Counted from the first letter of the stretch, positions 14,919 through 23,945 are shown. The stretch: 28,748 nucleotides of DNA from CAZAYB01 sp964489215 (GCA_964489215.1 CAZAYB010000010.1:1-28748), one strand, 5' to 3'. Notes: generated from the sequence alone by a model not told the origin. Translations and numbers: made by a program.

Positions 14919-17900
14919 ATGAGATTTTTAATATTTATCAAATACTTGTTTCGGCTTTTTTTAGCTGCGGCTTTCCTTGGCTTGGTGCTTCTGTTCTTTT
15001 CTTATCTGACCAAATCAGATTTATCAGAACAAGCAAATATTTATAGTGAATATGAAATTGAACAAGTGTCATCCGGCCGAACACCAAAAGTTAATAAAGG
15101 TGAGCCTTTAGTTATTTATCAATCTGTGGACTACAGCAAAAGTAAGAATTCTAAATGGTATCCCAAAGGCGAATCTCCTATACTGGCAAAACTTGTCGAG
15201 CAGGGACAATTGCCCTCTGTTGAAAATCGGTGCGGGCCTGAGCCTGCAGTTGTGGAGGGAGTTGATGGGATTGGAAACTATGGCGGGACGTGGTACCGTT
15301 TGACTAATCAGACCACTTTGCCAGACTCGATTATTTCCCGTTTATCTTACGTCAGCCTGGTTCGATGGTCACCATGGGGGTATCCTATAGTTCCTCATGT
15401 TGCCAAATCTTATGAAGTTTCAAATGACAATCGTCAGTTTACTTTTCAGCTAAGGAAGCAAATGCGATGGTCCGATGGCCATCCTTTTACCGCTGATGAT
15501 ATAATGTTCTGGTGGGAACATATAGCGAATGAAAAACAGCTGATGTCTGATGTGCCCGGAATTATGAAAGTAAAGGGTAAAAAGGGCGATATAATAAAAG
15601 TAAATGATTATGAGATAAAAATTACATTTCCCTTTCCAAATGGTGTTTTCATTTCCAGGCTTGCTTCGGATGGAATGTCAGGCAAAGGTGTTGCGTATGC
15701 AAACATGCTAAGTTATCCAAAGCATTATTTAAAAAAGTATCATCCTGTAATTGGGGATAAGTATTTAATTGAAGAAATGATGAAAGCAGGTAAATTTGAA
15801 AGCCGAACCTCTTTCTTTAAGAATATGATATATCATACACAACAGTTTCCCGATTATCCTCGATTATGGCCCTGGATATATCGAAAATACAAGTCCGGTC
15901 CTCCTTATATATTTGTAAGAAATCCATATTACTGGATGGTGGATACTAACGGTAATCAGCTTCCCTATATTGACAGGGTAGTCTTTAACCATAAGAATGA
16001 GAAAATGCTCCCGATAGCTGCTGCCGGCGGTGAAGTGAGCATGCAAAACCGTTTTATTCCTTTTGAAGAATACACCTATCTGATGGAGGAAAGAGACAAT
16101 GGCGGTTATGAAATTTATCATTGGTACAATGGAGATCGAAGTACTTTTGTTATAGCCTGTAATCTGAATTATTTGCAGGACCCTAAAAAACCAGAAAGTA
16201 TCCATAAACACAGACTTCTCAATGATAAGAGATTCAGGCACGCACTTTCACTGGCTATTGACCGTAAATCCATTATTCAGGCTGAATACAGCGGTATTAC
16301 TGTACCTGCTCAATGTGCTCCCGGGCCTGACTCATATTTTTATGAGCCTGACTTATTTCATAGTTATACAGAATATGATAAGAAACGTGCAAACGAACTT
16401 CTGGATGAGATAGGGCTTGATGTTAAAGACTTTGAGGGTTATCGCACCTTTGAAGACGGCACGAGGATGACTTTTTATCTCAATATTGCCCAGGGTTATT
16501 CGAATCCGGGTATAATGGAATTAGTGGTTGATGACTGGAAAGAGGTAGGAATACGTGTCATTCCAAGAATCAGAAATCGCGGGTTGTTCTATGCCGAAAA
16601 GATGGGCTTACAGCATGACCTTAATGTATGGGTTGGTAACAGTGAGTTTTTGCCCGTTGTTTCACCGAGATATTTTGTTCCAAGGACAAGCGCCTGTAAT
16701 TTTGCTATAGGTTACGCCAGATGGTACCAGAAAGGAGGGCTTTTTGGTAATCCTGATGCACTATCATTGGGATGTATCGAACCTGAGCGAGATAGTGACT
16801 GTAGAAAAGTTATGGAGCTGTATGAACGTGCCTGTTCTTATGCCGACCCTGCCATTCAAAAAGAGATTTTAAGTGAGATTTTTAAGATAAACGCAAATAA
16901 TCTTTGGACAATTAATATTTCCACTCCTCCCCCGGCCCTGGCGGTAGTAAAAAAGGGCATGAAAAATATTCCTCATTCTGCTGTAGCCTGCTGGGAATTC
17001 AAAAGTCCCGGAAACACCGGTATTGAAACTTATTATTTTGATGAACCGGACTATGATAAAAGTGTAGCTGATGAAATATCTGATTCTATGATAAATGTAT
17101 ATAATGCTCCGAAATTTTCCGATGTTATATATTCTGAAAATAGAAATGTGGAATCGTCCTTTTTTTTAAGCTCTGAAGGTTTAATCAGATTATTAATCAT
17201 TGTCATCATTGCGGTGCTTTTTGGGCTTATCTTTCTGAGGCACCCTTATATAGCAAGGCGTGTTCTTATTATGATACCAACATTATTTATTGTGTCGATT
17301 CTGGTATTTATAATTATTCAGGCTCCGCCCGGAGATTATTTAAGTTCAAGAATTATGATGCTTGAACAGGAAGGGGGCAGGGCGGATGTTCAACAGATTG
17401 AAGATTTAAAAAAGATGTTTTGGCTTGAAAGACCGATACACATACGCTATGCAAAATGGCTTGGGCTATACTGGTTTACGAGTTTTGAGTCGAAAGATTC
17501 AGGTTTGCTGCAGGGAAATCTGGGAAGAAGTATGAAAGATTCTATGCCGGTTAATGAAAAGATAGGCAACAGGATAATTTTAACAGTATTGATATCTCTC
17601 GGTTCGATTTTATTGACCTGGATTCTGGCTATACCTGTCGGGATATATTCTGCTGTTAAACAATATTCATTGGGAGATTATCTTTTTACCCTTATAGGGT
17701 TTATTGGGATGTCAATTCCTCCATTTCTTCTTGCTCTGGTGTTAATGTACCTGGCAAAAGTAATATTTGGAATATCCATATCGGGTCTTTTCAGCAGCCA
17801 ATATGGTGCCCAGCCCGAATGGACATGGGGCAAAACAGCTAATCTGCTTTCCCATATCTGGCTGCCGATTGTGGTTCTTGGAATGGGTGGAACGGCGGGG

Positions 17901-18272
17901 ATGATTCGTATAATGCGGGGGAATCTTCTTGATGAATTAAAAAAGCCTTATGTGATTACCGCCAAAGCAAAAGGGGTTAAGCCTGTAAAGTTACTTTTTA
18001 AGTATCCTGTAAGAATTGCCCTTAATCCCTTTATTTCAGGTATAGGAGCTCTTTTCCCTCAGTTGGTTTCCGGCGGTGCGATTATCGCAGTTGTTCTTTC
18101 ACTTCCAACTGTCGGCCCTTTGATGCTTGAAGCACTGATGATAGAAGATATGTATTTAGCTGGTTCACTGCTTATGGTGCTGAGCCTGCTTGGAGTATTA
18201 GGAACTTTAATAAGTGATTTGCTGCTTCTTTGGCTTGACCCCAGAATAAGGTACTGCTCAGGAGCGCGGTAA
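14919..18272 (+). CDS. ABC transporter fusion: family 5 substrate-binding protein joined to DppB/OppB-type permease
   Basis: A 1117-residue single reading frame that combines two normally separate proteins. Residues 3-30 are a membrane anchor. About 125-700 form an extracellular solute-binding protein of the SBP_bac_5 type (MRWSDGHPFTADDIMF, DKRFRHALSLAIDRKSI, ANELLDEIGL, DDWKEVGIRV). Residues about 754-773 form a second membrane helix, and 777-1110 are a complete DppB-like permease (RRVLIMIPTLFIVSILVFII, GNLGRSM, and the EAA-type loop AKAKGVKPVKLLFKY). The two flanking helices would hold the binding domain outside and return the chain to the cytoplasm so the permease keeps its normal orientation. 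No in-frame stop or SD-like restart is evident at the junction. With the next three genes it makes a full peptide-type importer. In this glycan operon it probably carries oligosaccharides. Confidence 0.9.
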   Translation: MRFLIFIKYLFRLFLAAAFLGLVLLFFSYLTKSDLSEQANIYSEYEIEQVSSGRTPKVNKGEPLVIYQSVDYSKSKNSKWYPKGESPILAKLVEQGQLPSVENRCGPEPAVVEGVDGIGNYGGTWYRLTNQTTLPDSIISRLSYVSLVRWSPWGYPIVPHVAKSYEVSNDNRQFTFQLRKQMRWSDGHPFTADDIMFWWEHIANEKQLMSDVPGIMKVKGKKGDIIKVNDYEIKITFPFPNGVFISRLASDGMSGKGVAYANMLSYPKHYLKKYHPVIGDKYLIEEMMKAGKFESRTSFFKNMIYHTQQFPDYPRLWPWIYRKYKSGPPYIFVRNPYYWMVDTNGNQLPYIDRVVFNHKNEKMLPIAAAGGEVSMQNRFIPFEEYTYLMEERDNGGYEIYHWYNGDRSTFVIACNLNYLQDPKKPESIHKHRLLNDKRFRHALSLAIDRKSIIQAEYSGITVPAQCAPGPDSYFYEPDLFHSYTEYDKKRANELLDEIGLDVKDFEGYRTFEDGTRMTFYLNIAQGYSNPGIMELVVDDWKEVGIRVIPRIRNRGLFYAEKMGLQHDLNVWVGNSEFLPVVSPRYFVPRTSACNFAIGYARWYQKGGLFGNPDALSLGCIEPERDSDCRKVMELYERACSYADPAIQKEILSEIFKINANNLWTINISTPPPALAVVKKGMKNIPHSAVACWEFKSPGNTGIETYYFDEPDYDKSVADEISDSMINVYNAPKFSDVIYSENRNVESSFFLSSEGLIRLLIIVIIAVLFGLIFLRHPYIARRVLIMIPTLFIVSILVFIIIQAPPGDYLSSRIMMLEQEGGRADVQQIEDLKKMFWLERPIHIRYAKWLGLYWFTSFESKDSGLLQGNLGRSMKDSMPVNEKIGNRIILTVLISLGSILLTWILAIPVGIYSAVKQYSLGDYLFTLIGFIGMSIPPFLLALVLMYLAKVIFGISISGLFSSQYGAQPEWTWGKTANLLSHIWLPIVVLGMGGTAGMIRIMRGNLLDELKKPYVITAKAKGVKPVKLLFKYPVRIALNPFISGIGALFPQLVSGGAIIAVVLSLPTVGPLMLEALMIEDMYLAGSLLMVLSLLGVLGTLISDLLLLWLDPRIRYCSGAR

Positions 18273-18289
18273 TGTTCGAGATATAATTT

Positions 18290-19402
18290 ATGAAAGAGCC
18301 CAAAAATACAAATACGATGAGCAGCATGTCTCCTCGGCAAATTATGCAAAAGCGTTTTTCCAGACATAAAGCTGCCGTGGGCGCACTGTTCCTTTTGCAG
18401 GTATTGTATTTAGTTGCGATATTCGCCGAATTTTTCGCTCCTTATCCATCTCGCCACAAAAACATCGACTATGCTTATTGTCCCCCTCAAATTCCTGAAT
18501 TCAGTTTTGAAAAGGGATTATATGTAAATCAATATACTCCTCAAATAGACCCGGTCACCCTTAGAAAGACGTATATAAAAAGTGATGAAGTAACAGAACT
18601 GTCATTTTTTGCAAAAAGCCGAACCTACAGACTTTTAGGTTTGATTAAAATGAACCGGAAATTTGCGGGTATAAAAAACCAAATCATCAATAAAGATAAA
18701 AAGAAGGAATCGACCTTTTTTTTAATAGGTGCCGATAAGTACGGCAGGGATATCTTTTCACGTATAATATACGGTGCAAGAATTTCTCTGTCTATCGGAA
18801 TTATTGCCATAATTGTCACCTTTTCTTTAGGGCTCAGTATAGGAGCTGTATCGGGTTACCTCGGGGGCATAGTTGATAATTTAATTCAAAGGGTTATCGA
18901 AATTATCAATTCAATACCAAAGCTGCCGCTTTGGCTTTCTTTTGGGGCTATTATGCCTGATGACTGGTCTCCTCTGCAGATATATTTTGCGATCACTGTC
19001 GTACTAAGCCTTTTGGGCTGGACACGACTGGCAAGGGTGGTCAGGGGTAAAATTCTTTCACTGCGAGAAGAAGATTATGCTGTGGCGGCCTATCTTCTGG
19101 GTGCAAAACATAAGAGAATAATTTTCAAACACCTGCTGCCTGGTTTTACGAGCCATATAATCGTATCTGTAACACTTACTATTCCGTGGATGATTTTAGG
19201 TGAAACGACACTTAGTTTTTTAGGAGTTGGGTTAAGGCCTCCGGTAGTAAGTTGGGGGGTTATGCTCCAGGACTGTATGAATATGACAACAGTTGCTAAT
19301 TATCCATGGCTGTTAGTTCCTGTTGTGATGATAATAATTACTGTTCTTTCATTTAACTTTCTTGGAGACGGCTTAAGAGATGCAGCCGATCCTTATTCGT
19401 AA
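18290..19402 (+). CDS. ABC transporter permease, DppC/OppC type
   Basis: A 370-residue inner-membrane permease, partner of the fused permease before it (17-base gap). Residues 28-50 form the first membrane helix of the OppC_N type (AAVGALFLLQVLYLVAIFAEFFAPYPS). A long extracytoplasmic loop, about 52-145, follows, longer than in classical DppC. The conserved core begins at FFLIGADKYGRDIFSRIIYGARISLSIG and contains several more helices. The cytoplasmic EAA motif, which docks on the ATPase, is in AVAAYLLGAKHKRIIFKHLLPG. The ending SFLGVGLRPP, then FNFLGDGLRDAADPYS, is typical. The long loop may contact the tethered binding domain of its partner. Substrate type is inferred from the operon only. 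Confidence 0.92.
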   Translation: MKEPKNTNTMSSMSPRQIMQKRFSRHKAAVGALFLLQVLYLVAIFAEFFAPYPSRHKNIDYAYCPPQIPEFSFEKGLYVNQYTPQIDPVTLRKTYIKSDEVTELSFFAKSRTYRLLGLIKMNRKFAGIKNQIINKDKKKESTFFLIGADKYGRDIFSRIIYGARISLSIGIIAIIVTFSLGLSIGAVSGYLGGIVDNLIQRVIEIINSIPKLPLWLSFGAIMPDDWSPLQIYFAITVVLSLLGWTRLARVVRGKILSLREEDYAVAAYLLGAKHKRIIFKHLLPGFTSHIIVSVTLTIPWMILGETTLSFLGVGLRPPVVSWGVMLQDCMNMTTVANYPWLLVPVVMIIITVLSFNFLGDGLRDAADPYS

Positions 19403-19405
19403 GGA
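19401..19405 (+). promoter_or_regulatory. Ribosome binding site overlapping the permease stop codon
   Basis: AAGGA overlaps the TAA (19400-19402) of the permease gene and stands four bases before the ATG at 19410. This favours 19410 over the in-frame ATG at 19380, which lies inside the permease gene, and indicates translational coupling. Confidence 0.65.
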
Positions 19406-19409
19406 AAAT

Positions 19410-20429
19410 ATGGATAATGATATTGACATTTTATTGAAAATAAATGGACTTACCATAAGTTTTGAGATTAATGATAAAGAATTAATAGCTGTAAATGACC
19501 TTAATCTCCAAATAAAAAAGGGCCAAATACTCGCATTGGTAGGCGAAAGCGGGTGCGGCAAGAGTGTTACCGCGCTTTCTTTGCTTAAGCTGATAAGCCG
19601 ACCCGGAAAAATTGCTAAAGGTCAAATATGGTTTTATCCAAATAATAACAAACCCATTGCAGTTAATGAGCTTTCTGACAGAGATCCGAGACTTTATGAA
19701 CTTCGAGGGGGGGATATTGGAATGATATTTCAGGAGCCAATGACAGCATTGAGTCCGGTGCATACGATTGGTAACCAGATAGGTGAGGCTTTAAAATTAC
19801 ACAAAAGAGTAAATAACAAGACTGCCTGCCGTGAAGTTGTCAAAATTTTACATCAAGCAGGTATTGCCAATCCTAAAAAAGTTGCAAAACTTTATCCGCA
19901 CGAGATAAGCGGCGGTATGCGTCAAAGAGCTGTTATTGCAATGGCACTGATTGCGGAACCTAAACTGCTTATTGCCGATGAGCCAACGACTGCACTTGAT
20001 GTTACTATTCAGGCTCAGATATTGAATCTAATAAAGCAGCTTAGGCAAACTATGGGAATATCGGTTTTATTAATAACACACGACCTTGGAGTTGTCGCTC
20101 AGGTTGCCGATTATGTTGCCGTTATGTACCTCGGGAGGATTGTTGAATCAGCTCCTGTCAGGCAACTTATAAAATTTCCTTCTCATCCTTACACAATGGC
20201 TCTGTTGAAGTCTATACCCGGCTTAAATCCAAAAAACAAAAAACTTGCCTCAATAAAAGGTTCTGTACCGTCGATTTCAGATATTCCTTTGGGTTGTTCC
20301 TTTCATCCGCGATGTGAATATTCACAAAAAAATCGATGTGACAAGGGCGATCACCCGATTTTAAAGCAAATCTCAGATGGTCAATATACCGCCTGTATCA
20401 GAGCTGGAGAGATACAGAACAATGGATAA
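19410..20429 (+). CDS. ABC transporter ATP-binding protein, DppD/OppD type
   Basis: A 339-residue cytoplasmic ATPase of the oligopeptide importer family. Walker A is GESGCGKS at 45-52, the Q-loop lies in MIFQEPMTALSP, the ABC signature SGGMRQR starts at 167, Walker B runs through LLIADEPTTALD with Asp190-Glu191, and the switch His is in LLITHDLGVV. The C-terminal extension (LKSIPG, then CSFHPRCEYSQKNRC) is the oligo_HPY region, typical of this subfamily, with its cysteines. The start at 19410 follows AAGGA. The stop overlaps the next ATPase gene by eight bases. It powers import together with its partner ATPase and the two permeases. Confidence 0.94.
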   Translation: MDNDIDILLKINGLTISFEINDKELIAVNDLNLQIKKGQILALVGESGCGKSVTALSLLKLISRPGKIAKGQIWFYPNNNKPIAVNELSDRDPRLYELRGGDIGMIFQEPMTALSPVHTIGNQIGEALKLHKRVNNKTACREVVKILHQAGIANPKKVAKLYPHEISGGMRQRAVIAMALIAEPKLLIADEPTTALDVTIQAQILNLIKQLRQTMGISVLLITHDLGVVAQVADYVAVMYLGRIVESAPVRQLIKFPSHPYTMALLKSIPGLNPKNKKLASIKGSVPSISDIPLGCSFHPRCEYSQKNRCDKGDHPILKQISDGQYTACIRAGEIQNNG

Positions 20430-21423
20430 ACAGCATACAATACTGAAGGTAAATCGGCTTTGTAAACACTTTCCTGTTTATGGGAAGGGCTTCATGAGAA
20501 AGATTGAAGCTGTTGTAAAAGCCGTTGATGATGTCAGTTTTGAATTGAGTAAAGGTGAAACCTTAGGTTTGGTGGGCGAAAGCGGGTGCGGAAAGACGAC
20601 GACATGTCGTACGATATTACGTGCCTTAAGGCCGACTTCGGGAGAAGTTCACCTTTTTACAGGGAAAGATTATGTAAATCTGGCTGGTTTGACTACTAAA
20701 CAGCTTAGAGTTTTCAGGCAGAATATGCAGATGATTTTTCAGGACCCATTTTCGTCATTGAATCCTCGTATGACAGTAGGAAGCATAATAGGGGAACCTC
20801 TTGTAATACATAATTTAGCGAAATCATCTGACTTAAAGGACATAGTTGCAACGATGCTGAAAAAAGTGGGCTTAAAGCCTGAACATTCCATACGGTATCC
20901 TCATGCATTCAGCGGTGGACAGAGACAGCGAATCGGAATTGCCAGGGCACTGATAATGAATCCATCTCTTATTGTGTGTGATGAAGCAGTATCGGCTTTG
21001 GATGTTTCTGTGCAGGCCCAGATAATCAATCTATTAGAGGATTTACAGGAAGAATTTAATATCGCGTATTTATTTGTAGCACATGACTTGAGTGTAGTTC
21101 AGCATATATGTGACAGGATTGCCGTTATGTATGCCGGTAAAATAGTAGAAAAAGGAAATACAGAGGAGATATTTTTGGAACCGAAGCATCCATATACCAA
21201 GGCACTGCTGGCTGCTGTTCCTTATCCTGACCCTGATAAAAAATTAGGTATGACCCTTTCTGGTGAGCCTGTTGATTTATCAAATTTACCCCAAGGATGC
21301 AGCTTTGTTTCGCGGTGCCCTGCTAAGCAGGATTTATGTTGGCGAACAAAGCCGGATTTAATAGAAACAGAACAAGGCAGGTTTGTTTCCTGTCATTTAT
21401 ATTACCAAAATAAAAAACAGTAA
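20422..21423 (+). CDS. ABC transporter ATP-binding protein, DppF/OppF type
   Basis: A 333-residue ATPase, second half of the heterodimer. Walker A is GESGCGKT at 52-59, the Q-loop is in MIFQDPFSSLNPRM (diagnostic of the OppF/DppF branch), the signature is SGGQRQRIGIARAL, Walker B is LIVCDEAVSALD, and the switch region is VAHDLSVV. The family's usual Glu-Pro after Walker B reads Glu-Ala, as in many DppF proteins. The C-terminal Cys-containing extension (GCSFVSRCPAKQDLC) is present. The ATG at 20422 overlaps the preceding stop codon (ATGGATAA). An earlier in-frame ATG at 20377 lies inside the upstream gene and is less likely. Confidence 0.94.
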   Translation: MDKQHTILKVNRLCKHFPVYGKGFMRKIEAVVKAVDDVSFELSKGETLGLVGESGCGKTTTCRTILRALRPTSGEVHLFTGKDYVNLAGLTTKQLRVFRQNMQMIFQDPFSSLNPRMTVGSIIGEPLVIHNLAKSSDLKDIVATMLKKVGLKPEHSIRYPHAFSGGQRQRIGIARALIMNPSLIVCDEAVSALDVSVQAQIINLLEDLQEEFNIAYLFVAHDLSVVQHICDRIAVMYAGKIVEKGNTEEIFLEPKHPYTKALLAAVPYPDPDKKLGMTLSGEPVDLSNLPQGCSFVSRCPAKQDLCWRTKPDLIETEQGRFVSCHLYYQNKKQ

Positions 21424-21443
21424 GTCACAAAGGAGATTTTCGG

Positions 21444-22577
21444 ATGAACACAAGACAGCGATGGCTTAATTCCATACTGTTTGGAGAAGTTGATAAACCC
21501 CATTTTGATCCTGGACAGGGTAGAGAGTCCACATGGCAAAGATGGCATAAGGAAGGTTTGCCGGAAGATATTCAGGGCGATGATATAATTGAATATGCTT
21601 ATCGACAAGCAGGAGGCAAAGAAGACTGGCCTTCAAAGGGGCCTGGTTTTTTTGTTGATGAAAGAATGATACCCAGTTTTGAAGAAAAAGTTCTCGAAAA
21701 AAAGGCAAGATCTCAGGTTGTTCAGGACTGGAAAGGCAACATCTGTGAGATAAGTAACGAATTTGAATTAAGACATCTTCGCGATGCAATCGATTTTGTA
21801 ACCCGCCGCTGGATCAAATGTCCTGTTGAATCACGTGAAGACTGGGTTGATATGAAAAAGCGTTATGAGGCCGATGAACCTCTTAGGTTGCCTGAAAAAC
21901 CTGTTGAACTTGCGAAAAAGCTCAAAAACAGAGACTATCCTGTTCAATTCCATTTTTCAGGGCCTTTCTGGCAGTTAAGGGAATGGTTGGGTTTTGAGAA
22001 TCTTTGCATAATGCTGCATGATGATAAAGCATTTGTTGAAGAGATGATAGAATTCTGGTCTGATTATGTTTCACAATTGCTTAAAAATTCATTTAAATAT
22101 TTTACTCCCGATGGAGTTCATTTATCGGAAGATATGGCTTATAAAGGTTTTTCGATGATTTCTCCTTCTGACTGTCGTAAGTTTTTAATGCCCTGCTGGG
22201 AAAAATGGGGGCGAATAATCATGGATTCGGGAGTGAAGGTTTATGCAATGGATTCCGATGGCTATATCGGTGAACTCATTCCGCTTTGGATAGAGTCTGG
22301 TTTTAACTGCTGTGATCCTATAGAAGTTGCAGCTGGTAACGACATAAATAAATTCAGAAAAGAATTTGGAAATAATATCGCTTACAGAGGTGGTTTTGAT
22401 AAAAGGTGCATCGCGGCAGGGCGTACTGAAATAGAAAAAGAAATCAAGAGAATTAAGCCTGTAATTGATGACGGCGGTTATATTCCGGGATGTGACCATG
22501 GTGTACCAGCGGATGTGTCATGGGATAACTTTGTTTATTATGTTAAGTTGCTCGCAAAGGCAACGGGCTGGCTTTGA
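21444..22577 (+). CDS. Uroporphyrinogen decarboxylase (URO-D)/MtaA superfamily protein, non-canonical
   Basis: A 377-residue cytoplasmic protein of the URO-D fold. Superfamily features are seen in the C-terminal half: a sugar-nucleus-like barrel with ELIPLWIESGFNCCDPIEV, AAGNDINKFRKEFG, AYRGGFDKRCIAAG and GGYIPGCDHGVPADVSW. True heme-pathway URO-D motifs at the N-terminus are absent. At the place where cobalamin/CoM methyltransferases of the MtaA type carry a zinc-binding His-x-Cys, this protein has Asp270-Ser-Asp272-Gly. Such variants are common in planctomycete sugar loci and have no established reaction. It has a strong RBS (AAGGAG, 21430-21435) and lies between the importer and the sulfatase, so a methyl-group or other sugar-modification reaction is possible. 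Porphyrin biosynthesis is unlikely. Confidence 0.8.
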   Translation: MNTRQRWLNSILFGEVDKPHFDPGQGRESTWQRWHKEGLPEDIQGDDIIEYAYRQAGGKEDWPSKGPGFFVDERMIPSFEEKVLEKKARSQVVQDWKGNICEISNEFELRHLRDAIDFVTRRWIKCPVESREDWVDMKKRYEADEPLRLPEKPVELAKKLKNRDYPVQFHFSGPFWQLREWLGFENLCIMLHDDKAFVEEMIEFWSDYVSQLLKNSFKYFTPDGVHLSEDMAYKGFSMISPSDCRKFLMPCWEKWGRIIMDSGVKVYAMDSDGYIGELIPLWIESGFNCCDPIEVAAGNDINKFRKEFGNNIAYRGGFDKRCIAAGRTEIEKEIKRIKPVIDDGGYIPGCDHGVPADVSWDNFVYYVKLLAKATGWL

Positions 22578-22580
22578 AAA

Positions 22581-23885
22581 ATGTCTGAAAAACAAAGACA
22601 TAATGTAATTATTTTTCTGACCGATCAGCAGAGATGGGATACTTCAGGACTGTTCGGTAATCCGCTTGAGCTTACACCAAATTTTGATCGTATGGCAGCT
22701 ACAGGGACGCATTTTACACTTGCCTGCAGTTGTCAGCCAGTATGCGGCCCGGCAAGAAGCAGTATCCAGACAGGTAAATATCCTACTAATACGAATACAT
22801 GGAAAAACGGCCTGGCTTTACCAAAAAATGAAAACACAATTGCAGATTATTTTTCACAAGTCGGATATCAAACCGCTTATATCGGCAAATGGCATTTAGC
22901 AGGCAAAGAACCCGGAGCTGTGCCCAAAGAACTTAGAGGCGGTTATCAATACTGGCTTGCAGCAAATATTCCTGAATTTGTTACCGAGCCATACAAAACC
23001 ATAATGTATGACTGTCAAAATAATCCTGTTTACCTGCCCGGCTACAGGTCTGATGCTATAGTCGATGCGGCAATAAGGTACATTAATCAATATAAAGATA
23101 AAACTTTCTTTTTGTTTATTTCGACTGTAGAACCTCATATGCAGAATCAAACTGACGATTTTACTCCTCCCTGCGGTTATCGAAAAAGGTATACGGGGAA
23201 ATGGAGTCCTCCGGATCTGGCTGCTCTGGGAGGGGCTTCTCAGCAGCATTTAGGAGGTTATTGGGGGATGGTAAAAAGACTCGATGAAGGATTAGGCAGG
23301 CTGTTTGATGCTCTGATTAGTTTCGATATTCTTGATAATACTATTGTAGCTTATGCTTCGGACCACGGTTGTCACTTCAGAACTCGCAATGAAGAATATA
23401 AAAGAAGCTGCCATGACAGTTCCATTCGAGTACCTATGGCAATAACAGGACCGCATTTTTGGTCAGGCGGTGCAGTTAACCATCCCTTTGGCCTTGTTGA
23501 TTTACCTGTGACTTTGCTGGATGCAGCTGGTATCACTGTGCCGGAAGATATGCAGGGGTGCTCCGCATTGCCGATACTTAAAGGGCAATCTGATCAGTTT
23601 CAGGAAGAAGTTTTTATTCAAATAAGTGAATCACAGGTAGCAAGGGCAGTAAGAACAGGCAGATGGACTTACTGCGTTTCAGATATGAACAAGAATGGCT
23701 ATGAACACAGTTCAAGTGATTGTTACTTCGAAGAGTTTCTTTATGACAATGAATCTGACCCTAAGCAATTGAATAATCTTGTTAATTCTGCTTCACATGC
23801 AGGTATTCGCCGTTGGCTTGGTGAAAGTCTCATTCGGAGAATGAATCATGCCGGGGAACGAATTCCGAAAATAAATAAGAAATAA
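22581..23885 (+). CDS. Sulfatase of the formylglycine-dependent type, predicted cytoplasmic
   Basis: A 434-residue arylsulfatase-family enzyme. The opening NVIIFLTDQQRWD supplies the first metal ligands (Asp15). The active-site signature is Cys55-Gly-Pro-Ala-Arg59, the Cys-type motif that is oxidised to formylglycine. Next come GYQTAYIGKWHLAG and ASDHG with Asp261-His262, then a basic/His region (YKRSCHDSSIRVPM) typical of the family. Unlike most polysaccharide sulfatases there is no signal peptide. The protein starts MSEKQRHNV and would act in the cytoplasm on imported sulfated sugars. It starts three bases after the URO-D stop codon, so it is the last tightly linked gene of the operon. The sugar and sulfate position cannot be read from the motifs. 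No maturation enzyme is encoded in the window. Confidence 0.9.
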   Translation: MSEKQRHNVIIFLTDQQRWDTSGLFGNPLELTPNFDRMAATGTHFTLACSCQPVCGPARSSIQTGKYPTNTNTWKNGLALPKNENTIADYFSQVGYQTAYIGKWHLAGKEPGAVPKELRGGYQYWLAANIPEFVTEPYKTIMYDCQNNPVYLPGYRSDAIVDAAIRYINQYKDKTFFLFISTVEPHMQNQTDDFTPPCGYRKRYTGKWSPPDLAALGGASQQHLGGYWGMVKRLDEGLGRLFDALISFDILDNTIVAYASDHGCHFRTRNEEYKRSCHDSSIRVPMAITGPHFWSGGAVNHPFGLVDLPVTLLDAAGITVPEDMQGCSALPILKGQSDQFQEEVFIQISESQVARAVRTGRWTYCVSDMNKNGYEHSSSDCYFEEFLYDNESDPKQLNNLVNSASHAGIRRWLGESLIRRMNHAGERIPKINKK

Positions 23886-23939
23886 TTGGCTTATATTTTA
23901 AAGTCAGTTTATATTTGATGTATTACTTTCTAACTTTAT

Positions 23940-23945
23940 GGAGGT
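23940..23945 (+). promoter_or_regulatory. Strong Shine-Dalgarno of the C25 peptidase gene
   Basis: GGAGGT lies five bases before the ATG at 23951 and supports this start. The 65-base gap after the sulfatase shows neither a clear terminator hairpin nor a clear promoter, so read-through from the operon is possible. Confidence 0.75.

Noticed and set aside
2421..23885. SusC/SusD pair, TonB receptor, tRNA, rRNA, insertion sequence or CRISPR array
   Set aside because: None of the supported genes or intergenic regions shows such features.
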